Positions 28,321 to 36,421 of a DNA stretch of 64,000 bases are shown here, piece after piece. A model generated the notes under the pieces. The model saw only the letters and a program-made list of their open reading frames with translations, was not told the DNA's origin and did not search any database. How positions within the stretch are numbered: position 1 is the stretch's first letter; each line of letters starts with the position of its first letter. The DNA comes from Nitrospirota bacterium (GTDB taxonomy: Bacteria; Nitrospirota; Thermodesulfovibrionia; Thermodesulfovibrionales; UBA6898): contig JAJZPM010000006.1 of NCBI GenBank assembly GCA_021811105.1, positions 1 to 64,000 of the forward strand. The letters are read 5' to 3'. Both the position numbers and the translations under genes were made by a program.

Positions 28321-29490
28321 ATGAGGGACCTTTTGACGGAAAAGCCGGCCATCACGACCCTCTTTCTCTCCTTCCTCAAGCTCGGCCTGACGGCCTTTGG
28401 CGGTCCTGCTATGGTTGCGTACATAAAGGAAATGGCCGTAACCCGCAACCGGTGGCTTGGCGAAGAAAGGTTTAAGGACGGGGTAGCGCTCTGTCAAACC
28501 ATTCCGGGTGCCACCGCAATGCAGACCGCTGCATATGTAGGGCTCAGGGCAAGGGGCATCGAAGGAGCGCTGGCATCATTCGTCGGTTTCGGTCTGCCTG
28601 CATTTATTTTGATGCTTATACTTTCATCGCTCTATGCGAGGTACTATGCCGTTCCAAGGATTATCTCACTGTTTAACGGTCTGCAGGTTGTCGTGGTCGC
28701 CATTGTCGCAAACGCGACATATTCCTTTGGCAAGGGCACGTTCAAGAATTACAGGGATGCTCTTATTGCCATCGCTTCCGGTGCCCTTTTTTGGATCGGC
28801 ATAAGCCCCTTCATTGTAATCATAGGCGCTGCCTGTGCCGGGGCCTTCTTCTTCAGAAATATCAATACAGGACCGTTTCATGATCAGGCAGAAAGCATAG
28901 ATCACGTTGTTTTCAAAAAGCTCCTACTGATAATCCTGATTCTCTTATCAGTACTTCTTGCGCTCTATCTTGCAGATTCAAAACTTCTTCGTCTCGCTCT
29001 CCTGATGATGAGAATTGATCTCTTTGCCTTCGGAGGCGGTTTTGCATCGGTGCCGCTGATGCTTCATGAAATTGTAAACGTCAGGGGGTGGATGGACAGC
29101 AAGACATTCATGGATGGCATAGCCCTTGGACAGGTGACACCCGGCCCGATCGTTATCACCTCTGCCTTTGTGGGGTACATGCTCTTTGGCGTAAGCGGTG
29201 CAATAGTAGCATCGGCGGCGATTTTTACGCCGTCTTTATTGATGGTCGTTTTAGTAACCCCGGTCTTCGACAGGTTGAAGGCGTCGGCATTTTTTACCGG
29301 GGCGACAAAAGGGATCCTCGCATCCTTCGTCGGGCTTCTTTTCTTTGTGACTGTTAAATTTGCATCGGCCGTGCCATGGGATCTTGTCAGAATAGTGTTG
29401 GTATGTACGGCCTTTTTTGCACTGTTTAAGAAGGTTGATATTCTCCATGTCATTCTGATAAGCGCAGCTGTTTCAATTATGATATTTTGA
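28321..29490 (+). CDS. chrA: Chromate transporter, ChrA (long form)
   Basis: A 389-residue CHR-family protein with two homologous halves, each opening with the family motif: FLKLGLTAFGGPAMVAYI near residues 18-35 and RIDLFAFGGGFASVPLM near 233-249, with GQTIPG/LGQVTPGPI in each half. About ten membrane helices. The family exports chromate from the cytoplasm. The ATG follows CTGGAA, a modest ribosome site. It stands alone on the plus strand between two minus-strand operons. Substrate is inferred from family. Confidence 0.92.
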   Translation: MRDLLTEKPAITTLFLSFLKLGLTAFGGPAMVAYIKEMAVTRNRWLGEERFKDGVALCQTIPGATAMQTAAYVGLRARGIEGALASFVGFGLPAFILMLILSSLYARYYAVPRIISLFNGLQVVVVAIVANATYSFGKGTFKNYRDALIAIASGALFWIGISPFIVIIGAACAGAFFFRNINTGPFHDQAESIDHVVFKKLLLIILILLSVLLALYLADSKLLRLALLMMRIDLFAFGGGFASVPLMLHEIVNVRGWMDSKTFMDGIALGQVTPGPIVITSAFVGYMLFGVSGAIVASAAIFTPSLLMVVLVTPVFDRLKASAFFTGATKGILASFVGLLFFVTVKFASAVPWDLVRIVLVCTAFFALFKKVDILHVILISAAVSIMIF

Positions 29491-29588
29491 AGGACTGATT
29501 TGTTGTGGCCAGGACATCCATACGTTACCACCTCCTCAGCGTCAGAGTGCTGTTGTAGGCCTCGGAAACACCATGGGTTTCTGCGCTC

Positions 29589-31385
29589 TTATGCCTCTTT
29601 TGTCCCTTCCGCATAATTCTTAATGTTTGTCAGCCTGTCCCTCATTTCATCCAGGGCCAGCAGGGATTCCCGGAGTTCCTCGCTCCTCCTTTCGACTTCC
29701 CCTTCGCTTTTGCTTCTTTGCGTCATGCCTTTTTCTACCGCCGTACCGATCCCCTCGATCGTTGCCTCGATCCTCTGGAGCATCTCCCATCTGAAATCAA
29801 GCTTGCTCTTCTGTATCCTCTCCTCGAAATCATTTCCGGACCTTCCCAATTGCAGATCAATGGCCCGGACAAGATAGTCCTGCATTTTTTTAAGTATGAT
29901 TTTGTCGCCGATGAATTTAGGCAACGCAAGTGTCAGGGAGGAAGAGGCAATCTCAAGCCCGCCGGGCTGCTCCTTGAATTTATAATAAAAACGTGACTTA
30001 GCAGACCAGAGGGCATCGGTCTTGATCGCCTCAAAGGGGATTTCAAAAAGATCGGACGAGAATTTCAGCAGCGCGTCGACAGCTTCATCGATCTTCACCA
30101 CGAATCTTCTGCAGATAGCCTCGAATGCCTTTGCCAGCCTGTCGTCCTCCATGGCCCGCCAGATATTGAAGGCCTGTTTAACATGACCTATAACCATCTC
30201 TTCAAGGGCTTCCTTGAGCTCTTTTAATGGAAGTGATTTCGTCCGGGCGAACTCTTCCTCAAGATGGACCTGCTCCCGCGCAAGAAGGTCCTTCCTGAAC
30301 TTTGTGATGTCCTCGTCCAGGATCTCCCTGCTCAGTCTTTTGGTTTCGCCGTCAAGGAGGATGTCGAAGTCCCGTTTTTCAAGGAGCACCTCCTGCTTCC
30401 TGGCCTCGAACGCCTTGATCTTCTGCTGAAGCTCGTCAAGGGGCGTTGTAAGGGATTTAAGCTCGAGTTCAAGCTCAAGCCTTGATTGTGAGATCATTCT
30501 CAGGAGATTGTTGGTAACAGAAATAATAAGGACTGTTCCCTTTTCTTCCATGAGGAAAGTATTCAGGGTCTCGGAGAACCGCGGGAGCATGCTTTTTTGG
30601 ACCATGCCCGCCGCCTTGTTGAGTTCACCGTCCAGGGCCAGCTTCGCCGAGAGCGGGAATATCCGCACGTCCGAGCCTGTCGCCTCTTTGAGGACATTTT
30701 TTGAAAAATCGATGGATTCCCTCAGATCGTTTTCGTTCAGATAGTCGGCCTTGTTCAGCAGGAAAAAAATCCTGTTTGAATATTCTCTCACGTCCTTGAG
30801 GAAGTCGAGCTCGGCCCTGCTCATGGGCTGGTCGACGGACAACAGAAAAAGGACCGCATCTGATTTCGGCAGGTATCGATACGCCACATCCGTGTTGTGC
30901 TGATAGATGGAGCCGACACCGGGTGTGTCTATGAGCCTCACGCCGTCCTTGAGATAATGAGAGGGGTACGTGACCACGACCTCGTTTACATCCTTGACGT
31001 TCTTGGGGTTACCTTTTTCGGTGACGTATTCGGGAAGGCTTTCCGGTCTTATCTCGGCGACATTGCCGTCGTTGAAATAGACCCTGATCCGCAGTGCCTC
31101 GCCATAGGTCATGACAGTAGCGATAGAGGTAAGCGGCACTACGGCAACAGGCAGTATGTCTGCGCCGAGGAGGGCGTTAATAAGGCTTGTTTTCCCCCGC
31201 TTGAACTGGCCGACAACAACGAGATTGAAAGCGTTGGTCTCGATCTTCTCTCTCAACTCCTCGCATGGGCACCCCCTGATACACTCCATGGCGAGCATTT
31301 CATCGATGTATCGTACCAGGTCTCCTTTCAAACGCGAGTATGCCGACATAGCGGAAGACGTGTCCGTAAAGGTTTTTTCCGACAT
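29589..31385 (-). CDS. Bacterial dynamin-like GTPase
   Basis: A 598-residue dynamin-superfamily protein. The start at 31385 is fixed by AAGGAGGAGG. G1 P-loop GQFKRGKTS at 59-67, G2 Thr in PLTSIAT at about 86, G3 DTPG at 153-156, G4 NKAD at 211-214; long helical segments follow (about 300-420 and 490-598) as in the stalk/neck of BDLPs. A hydrophobic patch near 500-515 may be the membrane paddle. Such proteins bend or fuse membranes. A fluoride riboswitch and terminator lie directly upstream, so expression should rise with fluoride. That link is unusual for the family. Confidence 0.9.
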   Translation of the reverse strand: MSEKTFTDTSSAMSAYSRLKGDLVRYIDEMLAMECIRGCPCEELREKIETNAFNLVVVGQFKRGKTSLINALLGADILPVAVVPLTSIATVMTYGEALRIRVYFNDGNVAEIRPESLPEYVTEKGNPKNVKDVNEVVVTYPSHYLKDGVRLIDTPGVGSIYQHNTDVAYRYLPKSDAVLFLLSVDQPMSRAELDFLKDVREYSNRIFFLLNKADYLNENDLRESIDFSKNVLKEATGSDVRIFPLSAKLALDGELNKAAGMVQKSMLPRFSETLNTFLMEEKGTVLIISVTNNLLRMISQSRLELELELKSLTTPLDELQQKIKAFEARKQEVLLEKRDFDILLDGETKRLSREILDEDITKFRKDLLAREQVHLEEEFARTKSLPLKELKEALEEMVIGHVKQAFNIWRAMEDDRLAKAFEAICRRFVVKIDEAVDALLKFSSDLFEIPFEAIKTDALWSAKSRFYYKFKEQPGGLEIASSSLTLALPKFIGDKIILKKMQDYLVRAIDLQLGRSGNDFEERIQKSKLDFRWEMLQRIEATIEGIGTAVEKGMTQRSKSEGEVERRSEELRESLLALDEMRDRLTNIKNYAEGTKEA

Positions 31386-31410
31386 TCCTGTACCTCCTCC
31401 TTCATATGAT

Positions 31411-31448
31411 AAAAAAACTCCTACCCTCAGCCTGCTGAGAGTAGGAGT
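31411..31448 (-). terminator. Intrinsic terminator of the second fluoride riboswitch
   Basis: Arms of 14 bases (ACTCCTACTCTCAG / CTGAGGGTAGGAGT, one wobble pair) with a short loop, then seven T on the minus strand. Its 5' arm overlaps the CTCCTAC that pairs in the aptamer pseudoknot, the arrangement expected for a fluoride ON switch. Confidence 0.93.
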
Positions 31449-31525
31449 CATCGGTCCAACTTCGGACGGTTTATCCCGGTAGAGATTGCGATTCTCTAAC
31501 GGGGTTAAAGGCGAACTCCATCGCC
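31441..31525 (-). ncRNA. Fluoride riboswitch (crcB motif), long variant
   Basis: Minus-strand RNA begins GGCGATGGAGTTCGCC, then TTTAACC, and ends GGACCGATGACTCCTAC, matching the fluoride aptamer: the first stem GGCG/CGCC, the GGAG/CTCC pseudoknot and the conserved GATG. Between AACC and the GTCC/GGAC stem there is an extra hairpin of about 30 bases (CCCG...CGGG with AGAGA/TCTCT). Fluoride should block the overlapping terminator and let the dynamin-like GTPase gene be transcribed. Confidence 0.9.
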
Positions 31526-31544
31526 ATTTATAATCCTTAAAAGT

Positions 31545-31573
31545 AATTTAACAGATCATAAATATCAAGTCAA
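31545..31573 (-). promoter_or_regulatory. Likely sigma-70 promoter of the GTPase gene
   Basis: TTGACT (31573-31568) and TAAATT (31550-31545) separated by 17 bases on the minus strand, about 20 bases before the riboswitch. Confidence 0.55.
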
Positions 31574-31702
31574 CAAAGGGATTTTTGAAGATGTAGCGGG
31601 AAAATGCAAGAACAAGCTATATGCTGCAATGCCTACAGGTTGAATCGTGTCTTCATCATTGCCACGCTCCTATTTATCATCCCGGAAAATTCCTTGATAC
31701 AG

Positions 31703-34387
31703 TCAATCCATGCCGTGTCCAGAATCTTTCTTCTTATTCAGTCTGCGTTTAAAGAGTTTCTCTATTTCGACAGCGATAAATACCGCTGTTGAAAGAATCA
31801 ATACGATCACAAGCTCATTTATCGTAAGCGGTACGGTCTTGAAAACAGGGTTCAGAAAAGGGATGTAGATCGTCGCAAACTGGAGCAGAGACGTTGCTGC
31901 AACGCTTAGCAGCAGAGGTTTGTTCGTGAAGATACCCTGGACAAAGAGCGACTCCTTCTCCGACCGTATTGCCAGTACATGTCCAAGCTGCAGCAGGCAG
32001 AGAGTGGCAAATACCATTGTCTGCCAGTGCGCATCTCCTGTATGGATGGCCCATGCCTGAAGAGAAAGCACCACGCCTGCCATGAGAAGTCCTGCCCACA
32101 CCGCATGATAGCCAAGACCTCCCGAAAAGACACTCTCTCCCGGACGTCGCGGCGGCCTCGTCATCACGTTGCGTTCCTCAGGCTCCATGGAAAGCGCCAG
32201 TGCAGGCAGACCGTCGGTCACAAGGTTTATCCAGAGGATGTGTATGGGCTGCAGCGGAATCGGCAGACCGAGAAAAGGGGCGAGAAAGAGGGTCCATATC
32301 TCGCCTGAATTCGTCGTGAGCAGATATTTGATAAACTTGCGTATATTGTCATAGATCTTCCTCCCCTCCCTGACCGCCTTCACGATCGTGGCAAAATTGT
32401 CATCCAGAAGGATCATGGACGAGGCCTCCTTTGCCACGTCGGTCCCGGTGATGCCCATTGAGACGCCGATATCGGCAGCCTTGAGCGCCGGGGCGTCATT
32501 CACCCCATCTCCGGTCATCGCGACAAAATGTCCCTTGTCCTGAAGGGCGCGCACGATTTTGAGCTTCTGCTCGGGCGCAACCCTCGCATACACCCGGATG
32601 CGCTCCACACGTTCTTCGAACTTCTCCATAGGGAGGGCATCCAATTCCGCACCGGTGATGACCGATTCCGGATCGTCTTCATCAAGGATGCCGACGCGCT
32701 TCGCGATTGTCCGCGCCGTCAGCGGATGGTCTCCGGTAATCATGACCGGAATGATTCCCGCGCTTTTGCAGAGTGCCACAGATTCCCTTGCTTCTTCCCG
32801 CGGCGGGTCCATCATGCCGACAAGCCCCAGAATAGTAAGATCTTGTTCGATCGATTCGTGACCTGTTTCAGCGGGAAGCGTATCCCACCTCCTCATGGCA
32901 ATGCAGAGCACGCGTAATCCTGCCTCGGCCATTTCGTCGTTTGCCCTCAGGATTTCAGCGGCATTCACAGCCTCCGGACCTTCGGAGGTGTAGACTGCCT
33001 GCGCGCGCTTAAGCAGCACATCTGTAGCGCCTTTGGTAAACGAGATATAGCCCTTGCCCCACGGATGTATCGTGGTCATGCTCTTCCTCAGCGAATCGAA
33101 CGGTATCTCGGTTTTTCTTGGGAATGCCTGGTCGAGCTCTTTCTTGATGTAATCGTTTTTTTCCGCGAACTCAAGAAGTGCAATTTCTGTCGGATCGCCG
33201 GCATAATTGCCGTCAGAGTCGCGGCGGGCGTCATTGCAGAGGGTTGCGGCAGTCACAAGAAAGTCAGCGGCAGACATTCTCTGCCCGTCCTGAGTTTTAT
33301 GCACGCTCAATTCCTCCAGCTTGTCATGAGGTATTGTCCGGCCGTCGCAGTATGCGGCCTCGACCGTCATCCGGTTTATGGTCAGCGTTCCGGTTTTGTC
33401 AGTGCAGATATAAGTCACCGACCCCAGTGTTTCGACAGCCGGCAGTCTTCGGACAAGGGCGTTGCGCCTGACCATCTTCCTTGCACCGAGTGCGAGGGAT
33501 ATGGTAACGACTGCAGGCAAGGCCTCGGGGATTGCCGCGACTGCAAGGCTTACCGCGACGAGGAACATCCGGACAGGGTCTTCCTCCCTCAGCAGCCCGG
33601 CGATGAAGACCACAATACAGATGGCGAGCACAGCATATGCCAGTTTTTTTCCAAAAATGGCAAGCCTCTTCTGGAGTGGTGTCTTGCCCTCCTCACCCTG
33701 CTGGAGGAGGGTAGCGATCTTGCCTAGTTCCGTATTCATTCCCGTTGCCGTCACCAGCCCGAGCCCCCTGCCATAGGTAACAAATGTACCCTTGAAGAGC
33801 ATATTCAGACGGTCTCCAAGAGGAAGCGTTTCGTTGCGGATCTCTGTCGTATGTTTTTCAGCCGGAATAGACTCCCCTGTCAATGCAGCCTCCTCAACCC
33901 TGAGACTTGCCGCCTCAAAGACCCGCATGTCAGCCGGCATGATATTCCCTGCCTCAAGAACTACGATATCACCCGGCACAAGTTCTGAGGCAGGGATGGC
34001 AGATTGCTCGCCGCCGCGTATCACCGTGGCATGAGCGGCAGCCATCCTCTTGAGGGCAGCCATAGCCTTTTCAGCCCGATACTCCTGACTGAAACCCAGA
34101 GCAGCGTTCAGCAGCACAATCACAACAATGGCGATGGTGTCGGATGCCTCACCTATAAACCCGGAGATGAGGGCCGCCGCGATAAGGATAAGAATCATGA
34201 AGTCGGCAAACTGATCCAGCAGCATCCTCCATGGTGTTTTTCGCTTTTTTTCGATAAGCTCGTTTGGCCCGTATTGCCGCAGTCGGGCACCGGCTTCTTC
34301 CGGAGTCAGGCCCGCTGAAGACGACTGTATCTCCGACAGCGCCTCCGTAACACTCATCATGTGCCATAACACCTTATTCGTTATCAT
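31703..34387 (-). CDS. P2-type cation-transporting ATPase, probably Mn(2+)/Ca(2+) exporter
   Basis: An 894-residue P-type ATPase of the SERCA/PMR1-like P2A group. The N-terminal cation-ATPase domain (TEALSEIQSSSAGLTPEEAGARL), TGES loop, PEALP in helix 4, phosphorylation motif CTDKTGTLT, TGDGVNDAPALKAAD hinge and LWINLVTDGLPA in helix 6 (Asn and Asp ligands as in SERCA) are all present. The ATG at 34387 follows AGGAAGAGG; ATGs further up lie inside the terminator hairpin. A yybP-ykoY manganese riboswitch upstream argues for Mn(2+) export, as for other P-type ATPases under this RNA. Ca(2+) remains possible. Confidence 0.92.
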   Translation of the reverse strand: MITNKVLWHMMSVTEALSEIQSSSAGLTPEEAGARLRQYGPNELIEKKRKTPWRMLLDQFADFMILILIAAALISGFIGEASDTIAIVVIVLLNAALGFSQEYRAEKAMAALKRMAAAHATVIRGGEQSAIPASELVPGDIVVLEAGNIMPADMRVFEAASLRVEEAALTGESIPAEKHTTEIRNETLPLGDRLNMLFKGTFVTYGRGLGLVTATGMNTELGKIATLLQQGEEGKTPLQKRLAIFGKKLAYAVLAICIVVFIAGLLREEDPVRMFLVAVSLAVAAIPEALPAVVTISLALGARKMVRRNALVRRLPAVETLGSVTYICTDKTGTLTINRMTVEAAYCDGRTIPHDKLEELSVHKTQDGQRMSAADFLVTAATLCNDARRDSDGNYAGDPTEIALLEFAEKNDYIKKELDQAFPRKTEIPFDSLRKSMTTIHPWGKGYISFTKGATDVLLKRAQAVYTSEGPEAVNAAEILRANDEMAEAGLRVLCIAMRRWDTLPAETGHESIEQDLTILGLVGMMDPPREEARESVALCKSAGIIPVMITGDHPLTARTIAKRVGILDEDDPESVITGAELDALPMEKFEERVERIRVYARVAPEQKLKIVRALQDKGHFVAMTGDGVNDAPALKAADIGVSMGITGTDVAKEASSMILLDDNFATIVKAVREGRKIYDNIRKFIKYLLTTNSGEIWTLFLAPFLGLPIPLQPIHILWINLVTDGLPALALSMEPEERNVMTRPPRRPGESVFSGGLGYHAVWAGLLMAGVVLSLQAWAIHTGDAHWQTMVFATLCLLQLGHVLAIRSEKESLFVQGIFTNKPLLLSVAATSLLQFATIYIPFLNPVFKTVPLTINELVIVLILSTAVFIAVEIEKLFKRRLNKKKDSGHGMD

Positions 34388-34462
34388 GGGGAAAAATCCT
34401 CTTCCTTTTTGAAAAGTGACGCCCTGAATGCGCGTCTCCCTTTGTATAGTCCTTCCATGCCA

Positions 34463-34507
34463 AATAAAAAAGACCTTTGCCACAGATATCTCCATGACAA
34501 AGGTCTT
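34463..34507 (-). terminator. Intrinsic terminator of the manganese riboswitch
   Basis: Perfect ten-base arms AAGACCTTTG / CAAAGGTCTT with a run of T on the minus strand. The 5' arm includes GCAAGACCTTT, the conserved 3' strand of the yybP-ykoY aptamer, so ligand binding and termination exclude each other. Confidence 0.92.
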
Positions 34508-34590
34508 GCTTGTTAGTTTTACCTAACCAGTGGTACCGGATTTTTAGGCCGTGTTGACGATAGCCGCTGATTCAGCTACTCCCCTTTGTT
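34497..34590 (-). ncRNA. yybP-ykoY (Mn2+) riboswitch
   Basis: Minus-strand RNA carries AAAGGGGAGTAGC at the 5' side, a GCTATCGTCAACACGG segment, a variable stem and GCAAGACCTTTG at the 3' side; these are the conserved blocks of the yybP-ykoY motif, which senses Mn(2+). The terminator overlap implies that Mn(2+) turns the ATPase gene on. A TTGACA at 34620-34625 is a plausible -35 for it. Confidence 0.92.
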
Positions 34591-34716
34591 GGATAACCTT
34601 AACAGAACATTTCTAAACTTGTCAACATGTCACATTATTACAATAAAATACCCCGCCGGAAGCGGCCGGGCAGAAGAAGTTTTTTCCTCCTTCTCCAAAA
34701 ATACTGAAGAATGGAT

Positions 34717-35076
34717 CTATCCCGGAGGCCAGGAAAATCTGCGTCCCGAAAGAAGGTGGATGTGGATATGTGACACAGTCTGTCCGCCGCCTGTGCCATT
34801 GTTTATCACTGTCCGATAACCCTTCTTATCCAGTCCTTTGTCGCGCGCGATCTTTATCGCCGTCCAAAACCATCGTTCGATGAGTTCCTTGTCGTCGTCT
34901 GCGATAAACCGGATTTCAGAAATGTGCTTTTTCGGCATAACCAGAATGTGAACAGGTGCCTGCGGGCTTACATCTTCAACGGCGATGAACAAATCGTCTT
35001 CAAAAACAATTCTCGCAGGCGCCTTGCCCCGGACAATTTCACAAAAGACGCATCCTTCTTTGCGCACTCCATTCAT
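34717..35076 (-). CDS. HIT-family nucleotide-binding protein
   Basis: A 119-residue histidine-triad protein of the HinT branch, which hydrolyses nucleoside phosphoramidates. CVFCEIVRGKAPARIVFEDD is the metal-site N-terminus and VSHIHIHLLSGR the catalytic triad. It starts 24 bases after the DUF190 gene and is the third gene after the crcB fluoride riboswitch. Complete, normal length. Confidence 0.93.
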   Translation of the reverse strand: MNGVRKEGCVFCEIVRGKAPARIVFEDDLFIAVEDVSPQAPVHILVMPKKHISEIRFIADDDKELIERWFWTAIKIARDKGLDKKGYRTVINNGTGGGQTVSHIHIHLLSGRRFSWPPG

Positions 35077-35100
35077 CCTCGGAAGTTCTCCACGCGATAA

Positions 35101-35817
35101 CTATACGATCTCTGGGCCGACATCCCTGTGTGTGTACTTGATCACATTTACATCCGACAATACTACTATCCCCTCCTGGACCATATCGTCCAGGATAGGA
35201 ATCACTTTACTTATATTCTCCTCCGTGTCCATCACCGTTATCAGTATGGGCAATTCTCCATGAGTAGCAAGCGTTTTCTTCTTATGGTATCTCTTGTGCG
35301 GACCGTACCCTGCCATCGCCTTATACACCGTCGCCCCGGCGATATCGGTCATGATAAGCCTCTTCACAATCGCCTCGTAGAGCGGCTCTCCTTCCCACTC
35401 GTCGTCTTCGCTTATGATGATCCTGAGCATCTTCGCCTTGCCTTCGAGCTTCATATGTTCCTCCCTCTTTTCTTCTTTTTCAGGGACGTTCCTGCAACAC
35501 TTGACGACGTTGGTGTCCGTCACGTCCACGAGTCCCTTCTCCACGACATGATAAACGTCGGGCAGGACCTTATTGATCATCTCCTCCGAATCGACGACTT
35601 CGATCTTGACAGGCATGCTTGTCGACAGTTCAAGCATCTTTGAAGTATGAAATACCCCGTCGCTTCCGTATCCAGCTATGCCTCTGAAGACGCTCACCCC
35701 GATGATCTTCTTCTTGAAGAAGATATCGAGAAGCACCTCGTAAACCGGCTTACCGTGGAATTTGTCCGTCTCATCCACGTACACGGTGAGTTTCTTCGCA
35801 GGTCCTCTGGTAACCAT
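35101..35817 (-). CDS. Tandem DUF190 protein
   Basis: A 238-residue protein made of two DUF190 domains: residues 5-110 (KLTVYVDETDKFHGKPVYEVLLD ... GIAGYGSDGVFHTSK) and 120-230 (MLRIIISEDDEWEGEPLYEAIVKR ... AMAGYGPHKRYHKKK), joined by a charged linker. DUF190 has a PII-like ferredoxin fold and is repeatedly found with crcB. It lies 9 bases after crcB under the fluoride riboswitch and may be a sensor or regulator of the exporter. Molecular role unknown. Confidence 0.9.
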   Translation of the reverse strand: MVTRGPAKKLTVYVDETDKFHGKPVYEVLLDIFFKKKIIGVSVFRGIAGYGSDGVFHTSKMLELSTSMPVKIEVVDSEEMINKVLPDVYHVVEKGLVDVTDTNVVKCCRNVPEKEEKREEHMKLEGKAKMLRIIISEDDEWEGEPLYEAIVKRLIMTDIAGATVYKAMAGYGPHKRYHKKKTLATHGELPILITVMDTEENISKVIPILDDMVQEGIVVLSDVNVIKYTHRDVGPEIV

Positions 35818-35826
35818 TAATCCCTC

Positions 35827-36201
35827 CTATAACATCTTAGCGATGACTTCACCCGTTTTTAAGGCAACAAACCCTAAAAACACGCTCAAGACAACATTGA
35901 GACCAGCTAACAACAACTCATTATCTTTAAACAGCTTACCCGTCTCGTACTCAAAAGTCGAGAAAGTCGTATAGGCCCCCAAAAGGCCGACAACCAGCAA
36001 TAGCCTCCATAGAGGATTAGCCATAAACCTCTCTGTGAGCAGTGTCATGAGAAGGCCTATCACAAAGCTGCCGCTCACATTAATCACAAAGGTCCCCAGT
36101 GGGAAAGTCCGGCCCCACTTCTGACCTATCCAGGTCGCCACGGCATACCTCGCGATTGCGCCGATAAAACCTCCGGCCCCTATTATCAGATAGTCAACCA
36201 C
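35827..36201 (-). CDS. crcB: Fluoride exporter CrcB/Fluc
   Basis: A 124-residue inner-membrane fluoride channel of dual topology. The start is GTG at 36201, 10 bases after AAGGAGG. Four helices with the family signatures GGFIGAIARY, NVSGSFVIGLL (the polar Asn and Ser of the pore) and GAYTTFSTFEYE with the Phe box. It works as an antiparallel dimer; only one copy is present, so a homodimer is expected. It is the first gene under a fluoride riboswitch. Confidence 0.95.
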   Translation of the reverse strand: MVDYLIIGAGGFIGAIARYAVATWIGQKWGRTFPLGTFVINVSGSFVIGLLMTLLTERFMANPLWRLLLVVGLLGAYTTFSTFEYETGKLFKDNELLLAGLNVVLSVFLGFVALKTGEVIAKML

Positions 36202-36226
36202 CTTGATATGCCTCCTTTTCGGGCAT

Positions 36227-36265
36227 AAAAAAACTCCTGCCCTCATATAGTTTGAGAGTAGGAGT
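36227..36265 (-). terminator. Intrinsic terminator of the crcB fluoride riboswitch
   Basis: Arms ACTCCTACTCTCA and TGAGGGCAGGAGT (two imperfect pairs) with seven T on the minus strand; the first arm is shared with the aptamer. Confidence 0.9.
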
Positions 36266-36311
36266 CATCAGCTCCGATGAACAAGAGCGGTTAGCGGCGA
36301 ACTCCATCGCC
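36258..36311 (-). ncRNA. Fluoride riboswitch (crcB motif)
   Basis: Minus-strand RNA: GGCGATGGAGTTCGCC, then GCTAACC, a GCTC...GAGC stem and TGATGACTCCTAC. All conserved parts of the fluoride aptamer are present, including the GGAG/CTCC pseudoknot. It controls crcB-DUF190-HIT by antitermination. Confidence 0.96.
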
Positions 36312-36318
36312 TTTTGTC

Positions 36319-36348
36319 ATTTTATTACATATTTTATGCCGATTTCAA
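36319..36348 (-). promoter_or_regulatory. Possible promoter of the crcB operon
   Basis: TTGAAA (36348-36343) and TAAAAT (36324-36319) on the minus strand with an 18-base spacer, just before the riboswitch. Confidence 0.45.
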
Positions 36349-36421
36349 GAAGAAAGTGACACAGGAACCCGACTCCGGAAAGATTCTCCCCCGCGTCGCG
36401 GTTGGTCCTTGTCAAAGGCCC

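Noticed and set aside
34388-34495. Upstream ATG of the P-type ATPase at 34495
   Set aside because: It lies within the riboswitch terminator hairpin; the ATG at 34387 has a ribosome site and suits the family.
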